DNA of 12,201 bases from Clostridia bacterium (GCA_017382915.1 JAFNZJ010000117.1:1-12201); one strand, 5' to 3'. Counted from the first letter of the stretch, positions 1 through 7,473 are shown. Numbers and translations: made by a program. Notes: generated by a model not told the origin, from the sequence alone.

Positions 1-9
1 GAGGGTTAA

Positions 10-846
10 ATGCATATAAGAGAAAATTTATATAAGGCAGGGCTAACCCTTTTTCTCACTGCTTTAGCGGTGGCTTTTCTAATTCCTATAATAATAGTCA
101 TTATGAATTCCTTTAAGGGGCAGTTTTTTATAACCGATGCCCCCTTCACCCTTCCAAACAGTGAAATCTTTGCAGGACTGCTAAACTATATTAACGGCAT
201 AAAAAGAACGGGATTTTTCACCGCCTTTTTCTATTCACTTTTTATAACGGTATGTTCGGTGGCGTTGCTTATTCTTGGCACCTCAATGACGGCCTGGTAT
301 TTGGCACGCGCCAAAAATAAGTTTTCATCATTTTTATATTACCTGTTTGTATTTAGTATGATAGTGCCCTTTCAAATGGTAATGTTTACAATGTCAAAAA
401 TCGCCAACACCCTAAGGCTTGATAATCCTATTGGCATTATTTTTATCTATTTGGGCTTTGGCGCGGGACTTTCAGTATTCATTTTTACCGGCTTTGTGCG
501 GTCAATACCCCTTTCGGTGGAGGAGGCCGCGGTGGTGGATGGCTGTGGACCCATTCGTATGTTTTTTAGCATTGTTTTTCCAATTTTGCGACCAACCGCA
601 GTAACGGTTGCCATACTAAATACTATGTGGATATGGAACGACTACCTTTTACCCTATCTGGTAATAGGCAACGATTATAAAACCATACCCATTGCAATTC
701 AGTATCTGCAGGGGGGCTATGGCTCGCGCGATATGGGTGCTTTAATGGCAATGCTGGTGCTGGCCATTATACCAATAGTTATTTTTTATGTTGCCTGTCA
801 AAAGTATATTATAAAGGGCGTTGTTGCCGGAGCAGTAAAGGGGTAA
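10..846 (+). CDS. Carbohydrate ABC transporter permease, MalG family
   Basis: This is an inner-membrane permease subunit of a binding-protein-dependent sugar importer (CUT1 type, MalG/LacG-like). The 278-residue protein has hydrophobic segments near residues 10-32, 68-95, 107-128, 141-163, 195-215 and 245-266, as expected for six membrane helices. The cytoplasmic EAA loop that docks the ATPase is clear at residues 171-193: it starts EEAAVVDGCG and is followed by FPIL. The C terminus (KYIIKGVVAGAVKG) is typical of MalG proteins. The start is supported by GAGGG at bases 1-5, just upstream. MalQ begins 3 nt after the stop and GlgP follows, so maltodextrin or starch oligosaccharide is the likely substrate. 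That is inferred from context; the sequence alone does not fix specificity. The partner permease and binding protein would lie upstream, outside the window. Confidence 0.93.
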   Translation: MHIRENLYKAGLTLFLTALAVAFLIPIIIVIMNSFKGQFFITDAPFTLPNSEIFAGLLNYINGIKRTGFFTAFFYSLFITVCSVALLILGTSMTAWYLARAKNKFSSFLYYLFVFSMIVPFQMVMFTMSKIANTLRLDNPIGIIFIYLGFGAGLSVFIFTGFVRSIPLSVEEAAVVDGCGPIRMFFSIVFPILRPTAVTVAILNTMWIWNDYLLPYLVIGNDYKTIPIAIQYLQGGYGSRDMGALMAMLVLAIIPIVIFYVACQKYIIKGVVAGAVKG

Positions 847-849
847 AAA

Positions 850-2352
850 ATGAAAAAACAAAAGCCCTTTACTCGCTCACACGGACTGCTTATGCCAATT
901 TTTTCACTTAATTCCCCCTACGGAATAGGCACCTTGGGTAGACCGTCGTTTGAATTTATAGATTTTCTTTGCCGTGCGGGGGCAAGCTATTGGCAAATGC
1001 TGCCCATTGGCCCCACAGGGTATGGTGACAGTCCTTATCAGTGCTTTTCGGCATTTGCGGGCAACCCCTATTTTTTAGACCCCGAGTGGTTTTTAAACAA
1101 GGGGTGGATACCGCCCGAAGCCCTTAATTTGTTTATATATGAAAAAAGTAGCAGAGTGGATTATGGGTGGCTTTTTAAAACCCGCCAAAAGGCGCTATAT
1201 GCCGCCTATAAGGGCTTTTTAAATATTGGCACTGCGGCCGATAAAAAAGATTTTTGTGTTTTTAAAGAAAAAAATGATTACTGGTTAAATGACTACACCT
1301 CATTTATGGCTATAAAAAATCATTTTAAGGGCATAGGTCGTGAAGGGTTTGGAAAATTCGCCCTTAAAAATGCCGATGCAGTAAATTTTGCAAATGGCTA
1401 TTTGTCCGATGAAAAGGACTTTTTTGCCTTTTTGGAGTTTGCCTTTGACCGCCAGTTTTATGAGCTTAAAGACTATGCTAATAAAAAAGGGCTAAAGCTT
1501 ATTGGCGATATACCGCTTTATGTTTCAAACGACAGCGCCGATGTTTGGGCAAACCCCAACCTTTTTTTGCTTGATAGCAAGGGCAGACCAACCGGCGTTG
1601 CGGGTGTCCCGCCCGATATTTTTTCGACCGACGGTCAGCTTTGGGGCAACCCGCTTTATGACTGGCAGGCGGCAGAAAAAACGGGATTTGACTGGTGGCA
1701 AAAAAGGGTTTCAAGGCTTGCTAAAATGTTTGATGTTATAAGAATTGACCATTTTTTAGGCCTTTGTAAATATTATAAAATACCTGCATCGGCTACCAGC
1801 GCCAAAAATGGTGAGTGGTGTATAGGCCCTGCCGAAAAGCTTATAAATGCCATAAATTCGGCGGCAGGTGATACAAGCTTTATAGCCGAAGATTTAGGTC
1901 CCAAAAGTGATGAGGTTAAGGCACTGCTTAAAAAATGCGGCTACCCTAATATGGTGGTTATGCAGTTTGCCTTTGACGGCAGTGATAACGACAATTTAAT
2001 TCATAATATACCCTGCAACTGTGTTGCCTATACAGGCACCCACGATAATGCGACATTGTGTGGTTTTTTTGAAAAAGCACCATTGCAGGTTAAAAAATTT
2101 GCCCGCAAATATTTGGGCGTTAAGCAAAGTAAAGACCTGCCCGATGCCGTTATAAGGCATTTGTTTTTAAGCCCTGCAAATACCGTAATAATACCGCTTT
2201 ACGACTATTTGCATTTGGATGATACCGCCCGTATCAACACGCCCGCAGTGGGGCATAACAACTGGGTTTGGCGAATGGGCGGGGCCAACCTTAATATGTT
2301 GGCCGACAGCATTTCGGCACTTGCTAAAATATATAAAAGAGAGAAGTTTTAA
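850..2352 (+). CDS. malQ: 4-alpha-glucanotransferase (amylomaltase, GH77)
   Basis: This cytosolic enzyme transfers alpha-1,4-glucan segments between maltooligosaccharides and releases glucose. The 500-residue length is typical of bacterial amylomaltase. GH77 landmarks are all visible: GDIPLYVSNDSADVWANP from residue 219, GQLWGNPLYDW from 262, the nucleophile Asp300 in IRIDHF, the acid/base Glu347 in IAEDLG, and Asp399 in TGTHDN. The end (RINTPAVGHNNWVWRM, 461-476) matches the family's conserved C terminus. AAGGGG at 838-842 lies inside the end of the permease gene and gives a ribosome binding site. The 3-nt gap before it and the 1-nt gap after it suggest translational coupling in a malG-malQ-glgP operon. 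It would supply longer glucans to the adjacent phosphorylase. Confidence 0.97.
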   Translation: MKKQKPFTRSHGLLMPIFSLNSPYGIGTLGRPSFEFIDFLCRAGASYWQMLPIGPTGYGDSPYQCFSAFAGNPYFLDPEWFLNKGWIPPEALNLFIYEKSSRVDYGWLFKTRQKALYAAYKGFLNIGTAADKKDFCVFKEKNDYWLNDYTSFMAIKNHFKGIGREGFGKFALKNADAVNFANGYLSDEKDFFAFLEFAFDRQFYELKDYANKKGLKLIGDIPLYVSNDSADVWANPNLFLLDSKGRPTGVAGVPPDIFSTDGQLWGNPLYDWQAAEKTGFDWWQKRVSRLAKMFDVIRIDHFLGLCKYYKIPASATSAKNGEWCIGPAEKLINAINSAAGDTSFIAEDLGPKSDEVKALLKKCGYPNMVVMQFAFDGSDNDNLIHNIPCNCVAYTGTHDNATLCGFFEKAPLQVKKFARKYLGVKQSKDLPDAVIRHLFLSPANTVIIPLYDYLHLDDTARINTPAVGHNNWVWRMGGANLNMLADSISALAKIYKREKF

Positions 2353-2353
2353 A

Positions 2354-4657
2354 ATGCAAACAAAATCAGTTTCAGAACTTTTTAAGGATGAGCTTATAAA
2401 ACAGCTTGATAAAATAAGCGGCAAGCCACTGCACAGTCCTAAAAGGTCGGTTAATAAGGCGGTGGCAAGGGCGCTTATAAAGGTTTTTTGCACACTGCCG
2501 CCCCGCAGTATAACAGCACCCCGGGCGGCATATTTTTCGGCTGAGTTTTTGCCGGGCAGTTTTACACTTTCGTCCCTTGCCGCGTTGGAGTTATTAAAGG
2601 TTTGCAAAAAAACTTTGGGCGAAAAGGGGTTTGATTTTTCGTTACTTCATCAGCTTAGCGACCCCGCCCTTGGTAACGGCGGATTAGGTCGCCTTGCCGC
2701 CTGCCTTTTAGATTCTGCCGCCGCTACCGACATACCACTTGACGGCTACGGCATACGCTATAAGTACGGCATTTTCAGGCAAAAAATAAACGGCTTTGAG
2801 CAGACCGAACAACCCGACATTTGGCAGGGCGACCTACCCTTTGAAAAGGAAAACCGAAATGAAGCGGTAACGGTAAGCTTTGGCGACGGTGAACTGCTTG
2901 CCGTACCCTTTGATGTGCCGATTGTGGGTAAAAACAGGGTGAATAGGTTAAGACTTTGGAGCGCCGAGGCTAAAACTCCGGTTGATATGCCTGCCTTTTT
3001 AAAGGGCGATATTTCTGTCGCCTTTAAAAGGTCTAATATGGCCGAGAGTATCTCGGGCTTTTTATATCCGCCCGATGATACAACTGAGGGCAAAGAGCTG
3101 CGCCTTAAACAGCAGTATTTTTTCTCATCTGCATCGGTGCAGTCAATAATTAACGATTTTAAAAAGACCGCAAAGCAGGTAACTGAGCTTTCAGATTTCA
3201 TTAAAATTCAGCTTAATGATACCCACCCAACGGTAGCCATACCCGAAATGTTAAGAATACTAATAACCGACTTTGGACTTAATTTTGAAACGGCCTTTAA
3301 TATTTTGGGCAAAATATTTTCATACACCAACCACACCGTAATGGCCGAGGCGCTTGAATGCTGGGATGAAAGCCTGTTTTGTCGTGTTTTGCCAAGGGTT
3401 TACCCCTATGTGGTTATGCTTAATAACCACCTGCACCGCACCATAAACAACCCTGCCTTGGCATCAAATTTAAGCATAATAAATGACGGCAAAATAAATA
3501 TGGCAAATATGGCGGTTTTTGTCAGTCATAAGGTAAACGGCGTTGCCAAAATACACAGCGATATTATTAAAGAAAAGGTATTTAAAAATTGGCATACCCT
3601 TTACCCCGAGCGGTTTATAAACATCACCAACGGCATATCGCCCAGAATGTGGCTTTCGGTTTCAAACCCTGCGCTTGCAGATTTTGTTGATGAAAAAATC
3701 GGCCCCGACTGGCGGCAGGACCTGTCACTTATTGAGCAAATCAAAGCCTTTGACTCAAATAACGATTTAGATGAACTGATTAAAATTAAACACCAAAATA
3801 AAGTAATACTTTCAAACTATTTAAAGCAAAGCATGGGTGCCAGCGTTGACCCCGAATTTATGTTTACGGCACAAATAAAGCGCATACACGAATATAAGCG
3901 TCAACTGCTTAATATACTTGCGGTACTTGGTCTTTATATTGACCTTAAAAGCGGTGCCCTTAATGATTTTTACCCAACCGCATTTATGTTTTCGGGCAAG
4001 GCGGCACCGGGGTATTATAATGCCAAACAAATTATAAAGCTAATAGGTGCGGCGGCAAAACTTATTGAAAGGGATGAAACGGCAAGAAAATATTTAAAGG
4101 TAATTTTTATACCCGATTATAATGTTAAAAATGCTGTGAAAATTATCCCCGCCGCCGACCTTTCAGAACAGCTTTCCACCGCCGGTACCGAAGCCAGCGG
4201 AACAGGTAATATGAAGCTTGCCTTAAACGGCGCCCCAACCATTGGCACTATGGACGGCGCAAATATTGAAATTGTGGGCTACGCAGGGCAGGATAATAAC
4301 TATATCTTTGGCGCAAACAGTGACGAAATTGAAAAACTTACCCATTATGACCCAATGGATATTTACTATACCAACGACCGCATAAGCAGGGTGGTGGACC
4401 TTTTAAAGGACGGCCCAATGGGTGATTTTGAAGTTCTTTTTAAATCACTGCTTTTTGGTAATGATTATGAAAATGCCGACAGGTATAAGGTGCTGCTTGA
4501 TTATCCATCATATTTTGATGCCAGATTAAGGGCAAATGATGACTATAAAAATAGCCGCGAGTACGCCAAAAAATGCCTTAATAACATTGCGGCGGCAGGA
4601 CACTTTTCAGCCGACCGCGCAGTAAAAGAATATAGCAAAAATATTTGGTTTAAATAA
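2354..4657 (+). CDS. glgP: Glycogen/starch/maltodextrin phosphorylase (GT35)
   Basis: This PLP-dependent enzyme cleaves terminal alpha-1,4 glucose with phosphate to give glucose-1-phosphate. It has 767 residues, slightly shorter than the usual 790-830. Visible family blocks are YFSAEFL (60-66), GNGGLGRLA (108-116), GYGIRYKYGIF (131-141), IQLNDTHPTVAIPEML (285-300), TNHTVM (325-330) and KRIHEYKRQLLN (509-520). The last contains the counterparts of the phosphate/PLP-contact residues K568, R569 and K574 of muscle phosphorylase. EASGTGNMK (613-621) carries the PLP Schiff-base Lys621. The frame stays open upstream to an ATG at 2219, but that stretch is out-of-frame malQ, so the ATG at 2354, one base after the malQ stop, is chosen. 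The site AGAGAGAAG before it is weak, which fits coupling to malQ. Small deviations are EFLPGS where IGR is common and GISPRMWL where GITPRRWL is common. Whether it prefers glycogen or maltodextrin cannot be told. Confidence 0.96.
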   Translation: MQTKSVSELFKDELIKQLDKISGKPLHSPKRSVNKAVARALIKVFCTLPPRSITAPRAAYFSAEFLPGSFTLSSLAALELLKVCKKTLGEKGFDFSLLHQLSDPALGNGGLGRLAACLLDSAAATDIPLDGYGIRYKYGIFRQKINGFEQTEQPDIWQGDLPFEKENRNEAVTVSFGDGELLAVPFDVPIVGKNRVNRLRLWSAEAKTPVDMPAFLKGDISVAFKRSNMAESISGFLYPPDDTTEGKELRLKQQYFFSSASVQSIINDFKKTAKQVTELSDFIKIQLNDTHPTVAIPEMLRILITDFGLNFETAFNILGKIFSYTNHTVMAEALECWDESLFCRVLPRVYPYVVMLNNHLHRTINNPALASNLSIINDGKINMANMAVFVSHKVNGVAKIHSDIIKEKVFKNWHTLYPERFINITNGISPRMWLSVSNPALADFVDEKIGPDWRQDLSLIEQIKAFDSNNDLDELIKIKHQNKVILSNYLKQSMGASVDPEFMFTAQIKRIHEYKRQLLNILAVLGLYIDLKSGALNDFYPTAFMFSGKAAPGYYNAKQIIKLIGAAAKLIERDETARKYLKVIFIPDYNVKNAVKIIPAADLSEQLSTAGTEASGTGNMKLALNGAPTIGTMDGANIEIVGYAGQDNNYIFGANSDEIEKLTHYDPMDIYYTNDRISRVVDLLKDGPMGDFEVLFKSLLFGNDYENADRYKVLLDYPSYFDARLRANDDYKNSREYAKKCLNNIAAAGHFSADRAVKEYSKNIWFK

Positions 4658-4662
4658 ATTAA

Positions 4663-4691
4663 CCCCGCCGATAAAACGGCGGGGTGTTTTT
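4663..4691 (+). terminator. Rho-independent terminator of the malG-malQ-glgP operon
   Basis: CCCCGCCG (4663-4670) pairs perfectly with CGGCGGGG (4677-4684) around the loop ATAAAA. The tail TGTTTTTAT follows. It begins six bases after the glgP stop. Confidence 0.93.
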
Positions 4692-4698
4692 ATATGAC

Positions 4699-4722
4699 TT
4701 CCACTGTGGAAGGAGAGAAAAA
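4699..4722. repeat. Short hairpin plus 17-nt sequence also found upstream of greA
   Basis: TTCCAC-T-GTGGAA (4699-4711) forms a small palindrome. Its right part continues into the 17-mer GTGGAAGGAGAGAAAAA (4706-4722), which recurs exactly at 5360-5376 on the other side of greA. This looks like a fragment of the same intergenic repeat family. Confidence 0.6.
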
Positions 4723-4724
4723 AC

Positions 4725-4751
4725 AAGCCCCAACCTTTTGGTTGGGGGCTT
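4725..4751 (-). terminator. Rho-independent terminator of greA (minus strand)
   Basis: AAGCCCCAACC (4725-4735) pairs with GGTTGGGGGCTT (4740-4751) around TTTT, with one extra G in the right arm. Read on the minus strand, the hairpin is followed by GTTTTTTC, a good U tract. It lies just past the greA stop and faces the glgP terminator, so the convergent operons are insulated. Confidence 0.85.
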
Positions 4752-4756
4752 AAAAA

Positions 4757-5260
4757 TTAAAATTTCCTTATTTCCAGGGTTTGGTCGTCCTCACCCTTTT
4801 CTATTTTTTTAACAACTATAAAATAACTGTATTCATCATTTACTTTAACCTTAACGCGGTCGCCCACCTTTTTGCCCATAAGTGCGCTGCCAAGGGGCGA
4901 TTCCTTACTTATTATTTGCAAAAACGGGTCGCGGCGCAGGGTGGTGACTATTCTAACCGTTTCTTCACAGTCGTCCTCCTCCACAAAGTAGGTGACTGTG
5001 TCAAAAAGACCTACCTCATCTTTTGCAGAATCGGCATCAATAATAATGGCGGTTTTAATCATATTACGCAAAAAACGAATGCGGCTTTCATTTTTTCCGC
5101 GCTCCCTTTTAGCGGCGTGGTATTCAGCATTTTCTGATAAATCACCGTAACTGCGGGTTAGTTTAACCTCTTCTAATATTTTGGGCCTTATAACACCTAT
5201 GCGGTGCTCAAGCTCGGCCTTCATTTTTTCTATATCAACCTTTGTAAGCTCATCGTACAT
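4757..5260 (-). CDS. greA: Transcription elongation factor GreA
   Basis: GreA rescues backtracked RNA polymerase by stimulating cleavage of the transcript 3' end through the secondary channel. The protein has 167 residues against about 158 for E. coli GreA. An N-terminal coiled coil (about 6-75) carries the diagnostic tip GDLSENAEYHAAKRE (39-53), with Asp40 and Glu43 matching the catalytic acidic residues. The C-terminal FKBP-like domain contains ISKESPLGSALMGKKVGD (117-134), typical of the family. The frame is open on the minus strand back to base 5398, but residues from there read into a palindromic intergenic repeat. The ATG at 5260 starts at the normal GreA N terminus and has GGTGAT about 6 bases upstream, so it is chosen. 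The gene is transcribed in the same direction as the oxidoreductase upstream, but a hairpin-rich gap separates them and no clear promoter was found. Confidence 0.95.
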   Translation of the reverse strand: MYDELTKVDIEKMKAELEHRIGVIRPKILEEVKLTRSYGDLSENAEYHAAKRERGKNESRIRFLRNMIKTAIIIDADSAKDEVGLFDTVTYFVEEDDCEETVRIVTTLRRDPFLQIISKESPLGSALMGKKVGDRVKVKVNDEYSYFIVVKKIEKGEDDQTLEIRKF

Positions 5261-5292
5261 ATTATCACCATATAAATAACATGATTTTTTAG

Positions 5293-5440
5293 GCGCTATT
5301 GCGTGAATAGAACCTTCAAAAAGCCTCCCTCTGGGAGGGAGGGGAACCGCCGTACGGCGGTGGAAGGAGAGAAAAATATCTCTCCCCCAGTCAAGCATTC
5401 GCTTGACAGCCCCCTCGCGTGAATGGGGCCCTCAAGAAGT
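5293..5440. repeat. Mosaic of tandem short hairpins upstream of greA
   Basis: The greA-oxidoreductase gap (5261-5513) is dominated by consecutive inverted repeats. They are CTATT/AATAG (5296-5310), CCTCCC-TCT-GGGAGG (5324-5338), the perfect 16-bp palindrome ACCGCCGTACGGCGGT (5346-5361), GGAGAGA/TCTCTCC (5366-5385), GTCAAGC-ATTC-GCTTGAC (5390-5407) and CCCC/GGGG (5411-5428). The first and last units share the core GCGTGAAT followed by a variant of CCTTCAAAAAG/CCCTCAAGAAG, although their stem bases differ. The array looks like a dispersed intergenic palindromic element. Recognising it as a genome-wide family is inference. It contains no plausible gene. Confidence 0.75.
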
Positions 5441-5486
5441 TCACTCATCAATTAGGTTTTAAAAAATCTTTTGATTATAAATAAAC

Positions 5487-5509
5487 TAAGGGCGGTAAAG
5501 CCGCCCTTA
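5487..5509 (-). terminator. Probable terminator of the FAD oxidoreductase gene
   Basis: TAAGGGCGG (5487-5495) pairs perfectly with CCGCCCTTA (5501-5509) around TAAAG. It lies five bases past the oxidoreductase stop. The minus-strand tail (GTTTATTTAT) is only moderately U-rich, so termination may be partial. Confidence 0.75.
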
Positions 5510-5513
5510 AAAA

Positions 5514-6884
5514 TTAACTGTTTTTTACAATATTGCGTGCTACATGCACACCGCTGGCAGATGCGTGTGATAGTGAGTGGGTAATACCGCTACCGTCACC
5601 AATAATATAAAGACCGTCGTGCGGGCTCATAAGATTTTCATCCACCGCAACCTCCATATTATAAAACTTAACCTCAACACCGTAAAGCATGGTATCATCA
5701 TTGGCGGTGCCGGGGGCAACCTTATCAAGGGTGTAAATCATTTCAATAATGCCGTCAAGTATGCGCTTGGGCAGTACCAGACTTAAATCACCGGGGGTTG
5801 CATTTAAGGTAGGGGTCATAAAGGAATCGTTCATGCGGTTGGGGGTGGAGCGCTGACCGCGAATTAAATCACCAAAGCGCTGAACAATAACACCGCCGCC
5901 CAGCATATTGCTAAGGCGTGCTATTGATTCACCATAGCCGTTTGAATCCTTAAAGGGTTCAGAAAAATGTTTGGCAACCAGCAGTGCAAAGTTGGTGTTT
6001 TTGGTTTGCAGTGCGGGGTCCTCATAGCTGTGGCCGTTAACGGTAATAATTCCGTTGGTGTTTTCATTAACAACGGCACCCTTGGGGTTCATACAAAAGG
6101 TTCTTATTTTATCACCATACTGCTTGGTGCGGTAAACAATTTTGCTTTCATAAAGCTCATCGGTCAGGTGTGAAAAAACCTCAGCAGGAAGCTCAACCCT
6201 GACACCAATGTCAACACGGTTTGATTTGGTGGGTATGTTAAGGTCGTTACAAACCTGCTCCATCCACTTACTGCCGCTGCGACCAACCGAAATTATACAC
6301 TTACTGCAGGTGTATGAAGCATCCTTTGAGGTTATTTTATAACCATCGGCAGTTTTTTCAACCTTATCAACCTGTGTGTTGAAGAAAAACTCTACCTTAT
6401 TTTTAAGGTAATCATAAAGATTTTTAAGCACAACATAGTTAATGTCGGTGCCTAAATGGCGTACCGATGCATCAAGCAAATGAAGACCGTGCTCAATACA
6501 AACCTTTTTAAACCTTGTGCCTGCGGTGGAGTAAAGCTTGGTACCCTCACCGCCATAGCGCATATTAATTTCATCAACATAGCGCATAAGGTTTAAGGCT
6601 TCATTTTTGCCAATATATTCATAAAGGGTGCCGCCAAAATCATTGGTAATGTTATACTTACCGTCCGAAAAAGCACCCGCACCGCCAAAGCCACTCATAA
6701 TTGAGCAGCTTTTACAGCCAATACAGGTTTTAACCTTATCACCATCAATAGGGCAGTGACGCTTTTCAAGGGGGTAGCCCGCCTCAAAAACGGCAACCTT
6801 TAAATCTTTGTTTTGTTTTATTAGCTCATAAGCGGCAAAAATTCCGCCCGGACCTGCACCAACTATAATAACATCATAGCGCAT
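5514..6884 (-). CDS. FAD-dependent oxidoreductase, COG2509-type
   Basis: This is a predicted cytosolic flavoprotein of the uncharacterised NAD(P)/FAD-dependent dehydrogenase family (COG2509); substrate unknown. The 456-residue protein opens with a Rossmann dinucleotide-binding strand, DVIIVGAGPGG (4-14). A family-typical cysteine cluster follows (Cys44, Cys54, Cys57, Cys60; spacing C-x9-C-x2-C-x2-C), leading into GFGGAGAFSDGK (65-76). A second FAD contact is GLYIIGDGSGITHSLSHA near the C terminus. The frame stays open to an ATG at 7022, but the chosen start at 6884 has GGAGGG (6894-6899) ten bases upstream and begins at the flavoprotein fold. A good promoter (6930-6958) also lies inside the would-be extension, so the longer start is wrong. 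The cysteines could bind an Fe-S cluster or be redox-active; this is inference. Confidence 0.9.
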   Translation of the reverse strand: MRYDVIIVGAGPGGIFAAYELIKQNKDLKVAVFEAGYPLEKRHCPIDGDKVKTCIGCKSCSIMSGFGGAGAFSDGKYNITNDFGGTLYEYIGKNEALNLMRYVDEINMRYGGEGTKLYSTAGTRFKKVCIEHGLHLLDASVRHLGTDINYVVLKNLYDYLKNKVEFFFNTQVDKVEKTADGYKITSKDASYTCSKCIISVGRSGSKWMEQVCNDLNIPTKSNRVDIGVRVELPAEVFSHLTDELYESKIVYRTKQYGDKIRTFCMNPKGAVVNENTNGIITVNGHSYEDPALQTKNTNFALLVAKHFSEPFKDSNGYGESIARLSNMLGGGVIVQRFGDLIRGQRSTPNRMNDSFMTPTLNATPGDLSLVLPKRILDGIIEMIYTLDKVAPGTANDDTMLYGVEVKFYNMEVAVDENLMSPHDGLYIIGDGSGITHSLSHASASGVHVARNIVKNS

Positions 6885-6929
6885 ATCAATTCGCCCTCCA
6901 AAAAATGTTATATTAAAAAGACCAAAACC

Positions 6930-6958
6930 ATTATACTGTTTTTTAATTATAAATTCAA
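6930..6958 (-). promoter_or_regulatory. Sigma-A promoter for the FAD oxidoreductase
   Basis: On the minus strand, TTGAAT (6953-6958) and a perfect TATAAT (6930-6935) are separated by 17 bases. Transcription would begin near 6923, giving a leader of about 39 nt with the GGAGGG site before the ATG at 6884. Confidence 0.82.
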
Positions 6959-6986
6959 GTGGCAGTTTTTTGCAATCAAAAACCCC

Positions 6987-7131
6987 GTACTTTGGTACTA
7001 GGTGTAACACTGTTTGCGACATGTCGCAACTTCATTTTGTGTCCGTTTCACGAACAACGATGTTCTCGCTATGCTCGAAATGATGTTTGCAACTAAAGTT
7101 GCAAAATGATGTTGTGTCCTTACGGACACAA
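6987..7131. repeat. Chain of distinct short hairpins with an ATGATG-like linker
   Basis: This gap holds no gene but a run of small inverted repeats: GTAC-TTTG-GTAC (6987-6998), the perfect 16-bp palindrome TTGCGACATGTCGCAA (7014-7029), an imperfect stem 7040-7056, a stem with tandem G-A mismatches 7063-7079, TTTGCAAC-TAAA-GTTGCAAA (7086-7105), and TTGTGTCC-TTAC-GGACACAA (7112-7131). Three of the joints are six-base linkers: ACGATG (7057-7062), ATGATG (7080-7085) and ATGATG (7106-7111). The stems differ from each other while linker and architecture persist. It lies downstream of the tRNA-Tyr terminator. The function is unknown. Confidence 0.7.
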
Positions 7132-7135
7132 ACAC

Positions 7136-7175
7136 AAACAAATAAGGACTTGCTTTCGCAAGTCCTTATTTGTTT
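7136..7175 (-). terminator. Terminator of the tRNA-Thr/tRNA-Tyr unit
   Basis: A perfect 18-bp stem, 7136-7153 with 7158-7175, has the loop TTTC (GAAA tetraloop on the minus strand). It starts at the very end of the encoded CCA of tRNA-Tyr, overlapping one base. The descending arm on the minus strand is T-rich (TTATTTGTTTGTGTTTG). Confidence 0.8.
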
Positions 7176-7259
7176 GGTGGGAGCGGGTGGATTCGAACCA
7201 CCGAAGTCGAAGACAACAGATTTACAGTCTGCCCCCTTTGGCCACTCGGGAACACTCCC
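7175..7259 (-). tRNA. tRNA-Tyr (anticodon GTA)
   Basis: Minus-strand acceptor GGGAGTG pairs with CGCTCCC (one G-T), followed by discriminator A and an encoded CCA (7175-7177). The anticodon stem CAGA/TCTG encloses loop CTGTAAA, giving anticodon GTA at 7223-7225. The T arm contains GGTTCGAATCC. A long variable arm (about TGTCTTCGACTT) makes this class II, as expected for bacterial Tyr. It is 82 nt plus CCA. Confidence 0.97.
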
Positions 7260-7294
7260 ATATATTAACTTACGCTTTTGGCTTAAGCCCGACA

Positions 7295-7317
7295 AAAAGT
7301 GGAGCTGGTGGACGGAC
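7295..7317 (-). repeat. Orphan 23-bp copy of the tRNA-Thr 3' end
   Basis: Bases 7295-7317 are identical to 7469-7491, which comprise the 3' end of tRNA-Thr: part of the T arm, the 3' acceptor strand, the discriminator T, CCA and five bases beyond. The copies are in the same orientation, 174 bp apart. The rest of the tRNA is not recognisable next to the orphan copy. The pattern resembles a tRNA-end duplication of the kind left by integration, or a partial tRNA duplication. No integrase is present. Confidence 0.85.
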
Positions 7318-7416
7318 AAAGCTTTTCTTTCAGAAAATCTTTCCTGCTCGGTCACCGTACCTTTGGTACAATACCGCCCTCGCACTTCGCCGCTAAAAAC
7401 AATTATCAATTGTTTT
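7318..7416. repeat. Small hairpins between tRNA-Thr and tRNA-Tyr
   Basis: The 214-bp gap between the tRNAs contains no gene. Immediately after the orphan tRNA end comes a stem 7318-7328/7332-7342 (loop TTC, one C-T mismatch), then GTACC-TTT-GGTAC (7357-7369), then AAAACAATT-ATC-AATTGTTTT (7396-7416). On the minus strand the last ends in TTTTT and could be a weak terminator after tRNA-Thr. The CTTTGGTAC core recurs at 6990-6998 as ACTTTGGTAC. Confidence 0.6.
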
Positions 7417-7473
7417 CTTAACGCGACTCACCCCTCTTAGGCTTCAAGTCCGGAATTAACCGCAACTTAAAAG

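Noticed and set aside
2219..2353. Upstream start for glgP overlapping malQ
   Set aside because: The extra residues are out-of-frame malQ with no phosphorylase similarity.
5261..5398. 46-residue N-terminal extension of GreA
   Set aside because: It translates the palindromic repeat, and the normal GreA N terminus with its own ribosome binding site begins at 5260.
6885..7022. 46-residue N-terminal extension of the FAD oxidoreductase
   Set aside because: A strong promoter lies within it and GGAGGG precedes the start at 6884.
6987..7175. CRISPR array
   Set aside because: The repeated unit is only a six-base linker, the stems differ from one another, spacing is 20-26 bases, and there are no cas genes.
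7032..7440. Open frames of about 96-125 residues on both strands
   Set aside because: They run across the tRNA-Tyr gene and hairpin repeats. The peptide GGFEPPKSKTTDLQSAPF is the well-known false product from reading tRNA-Tyr antisense.
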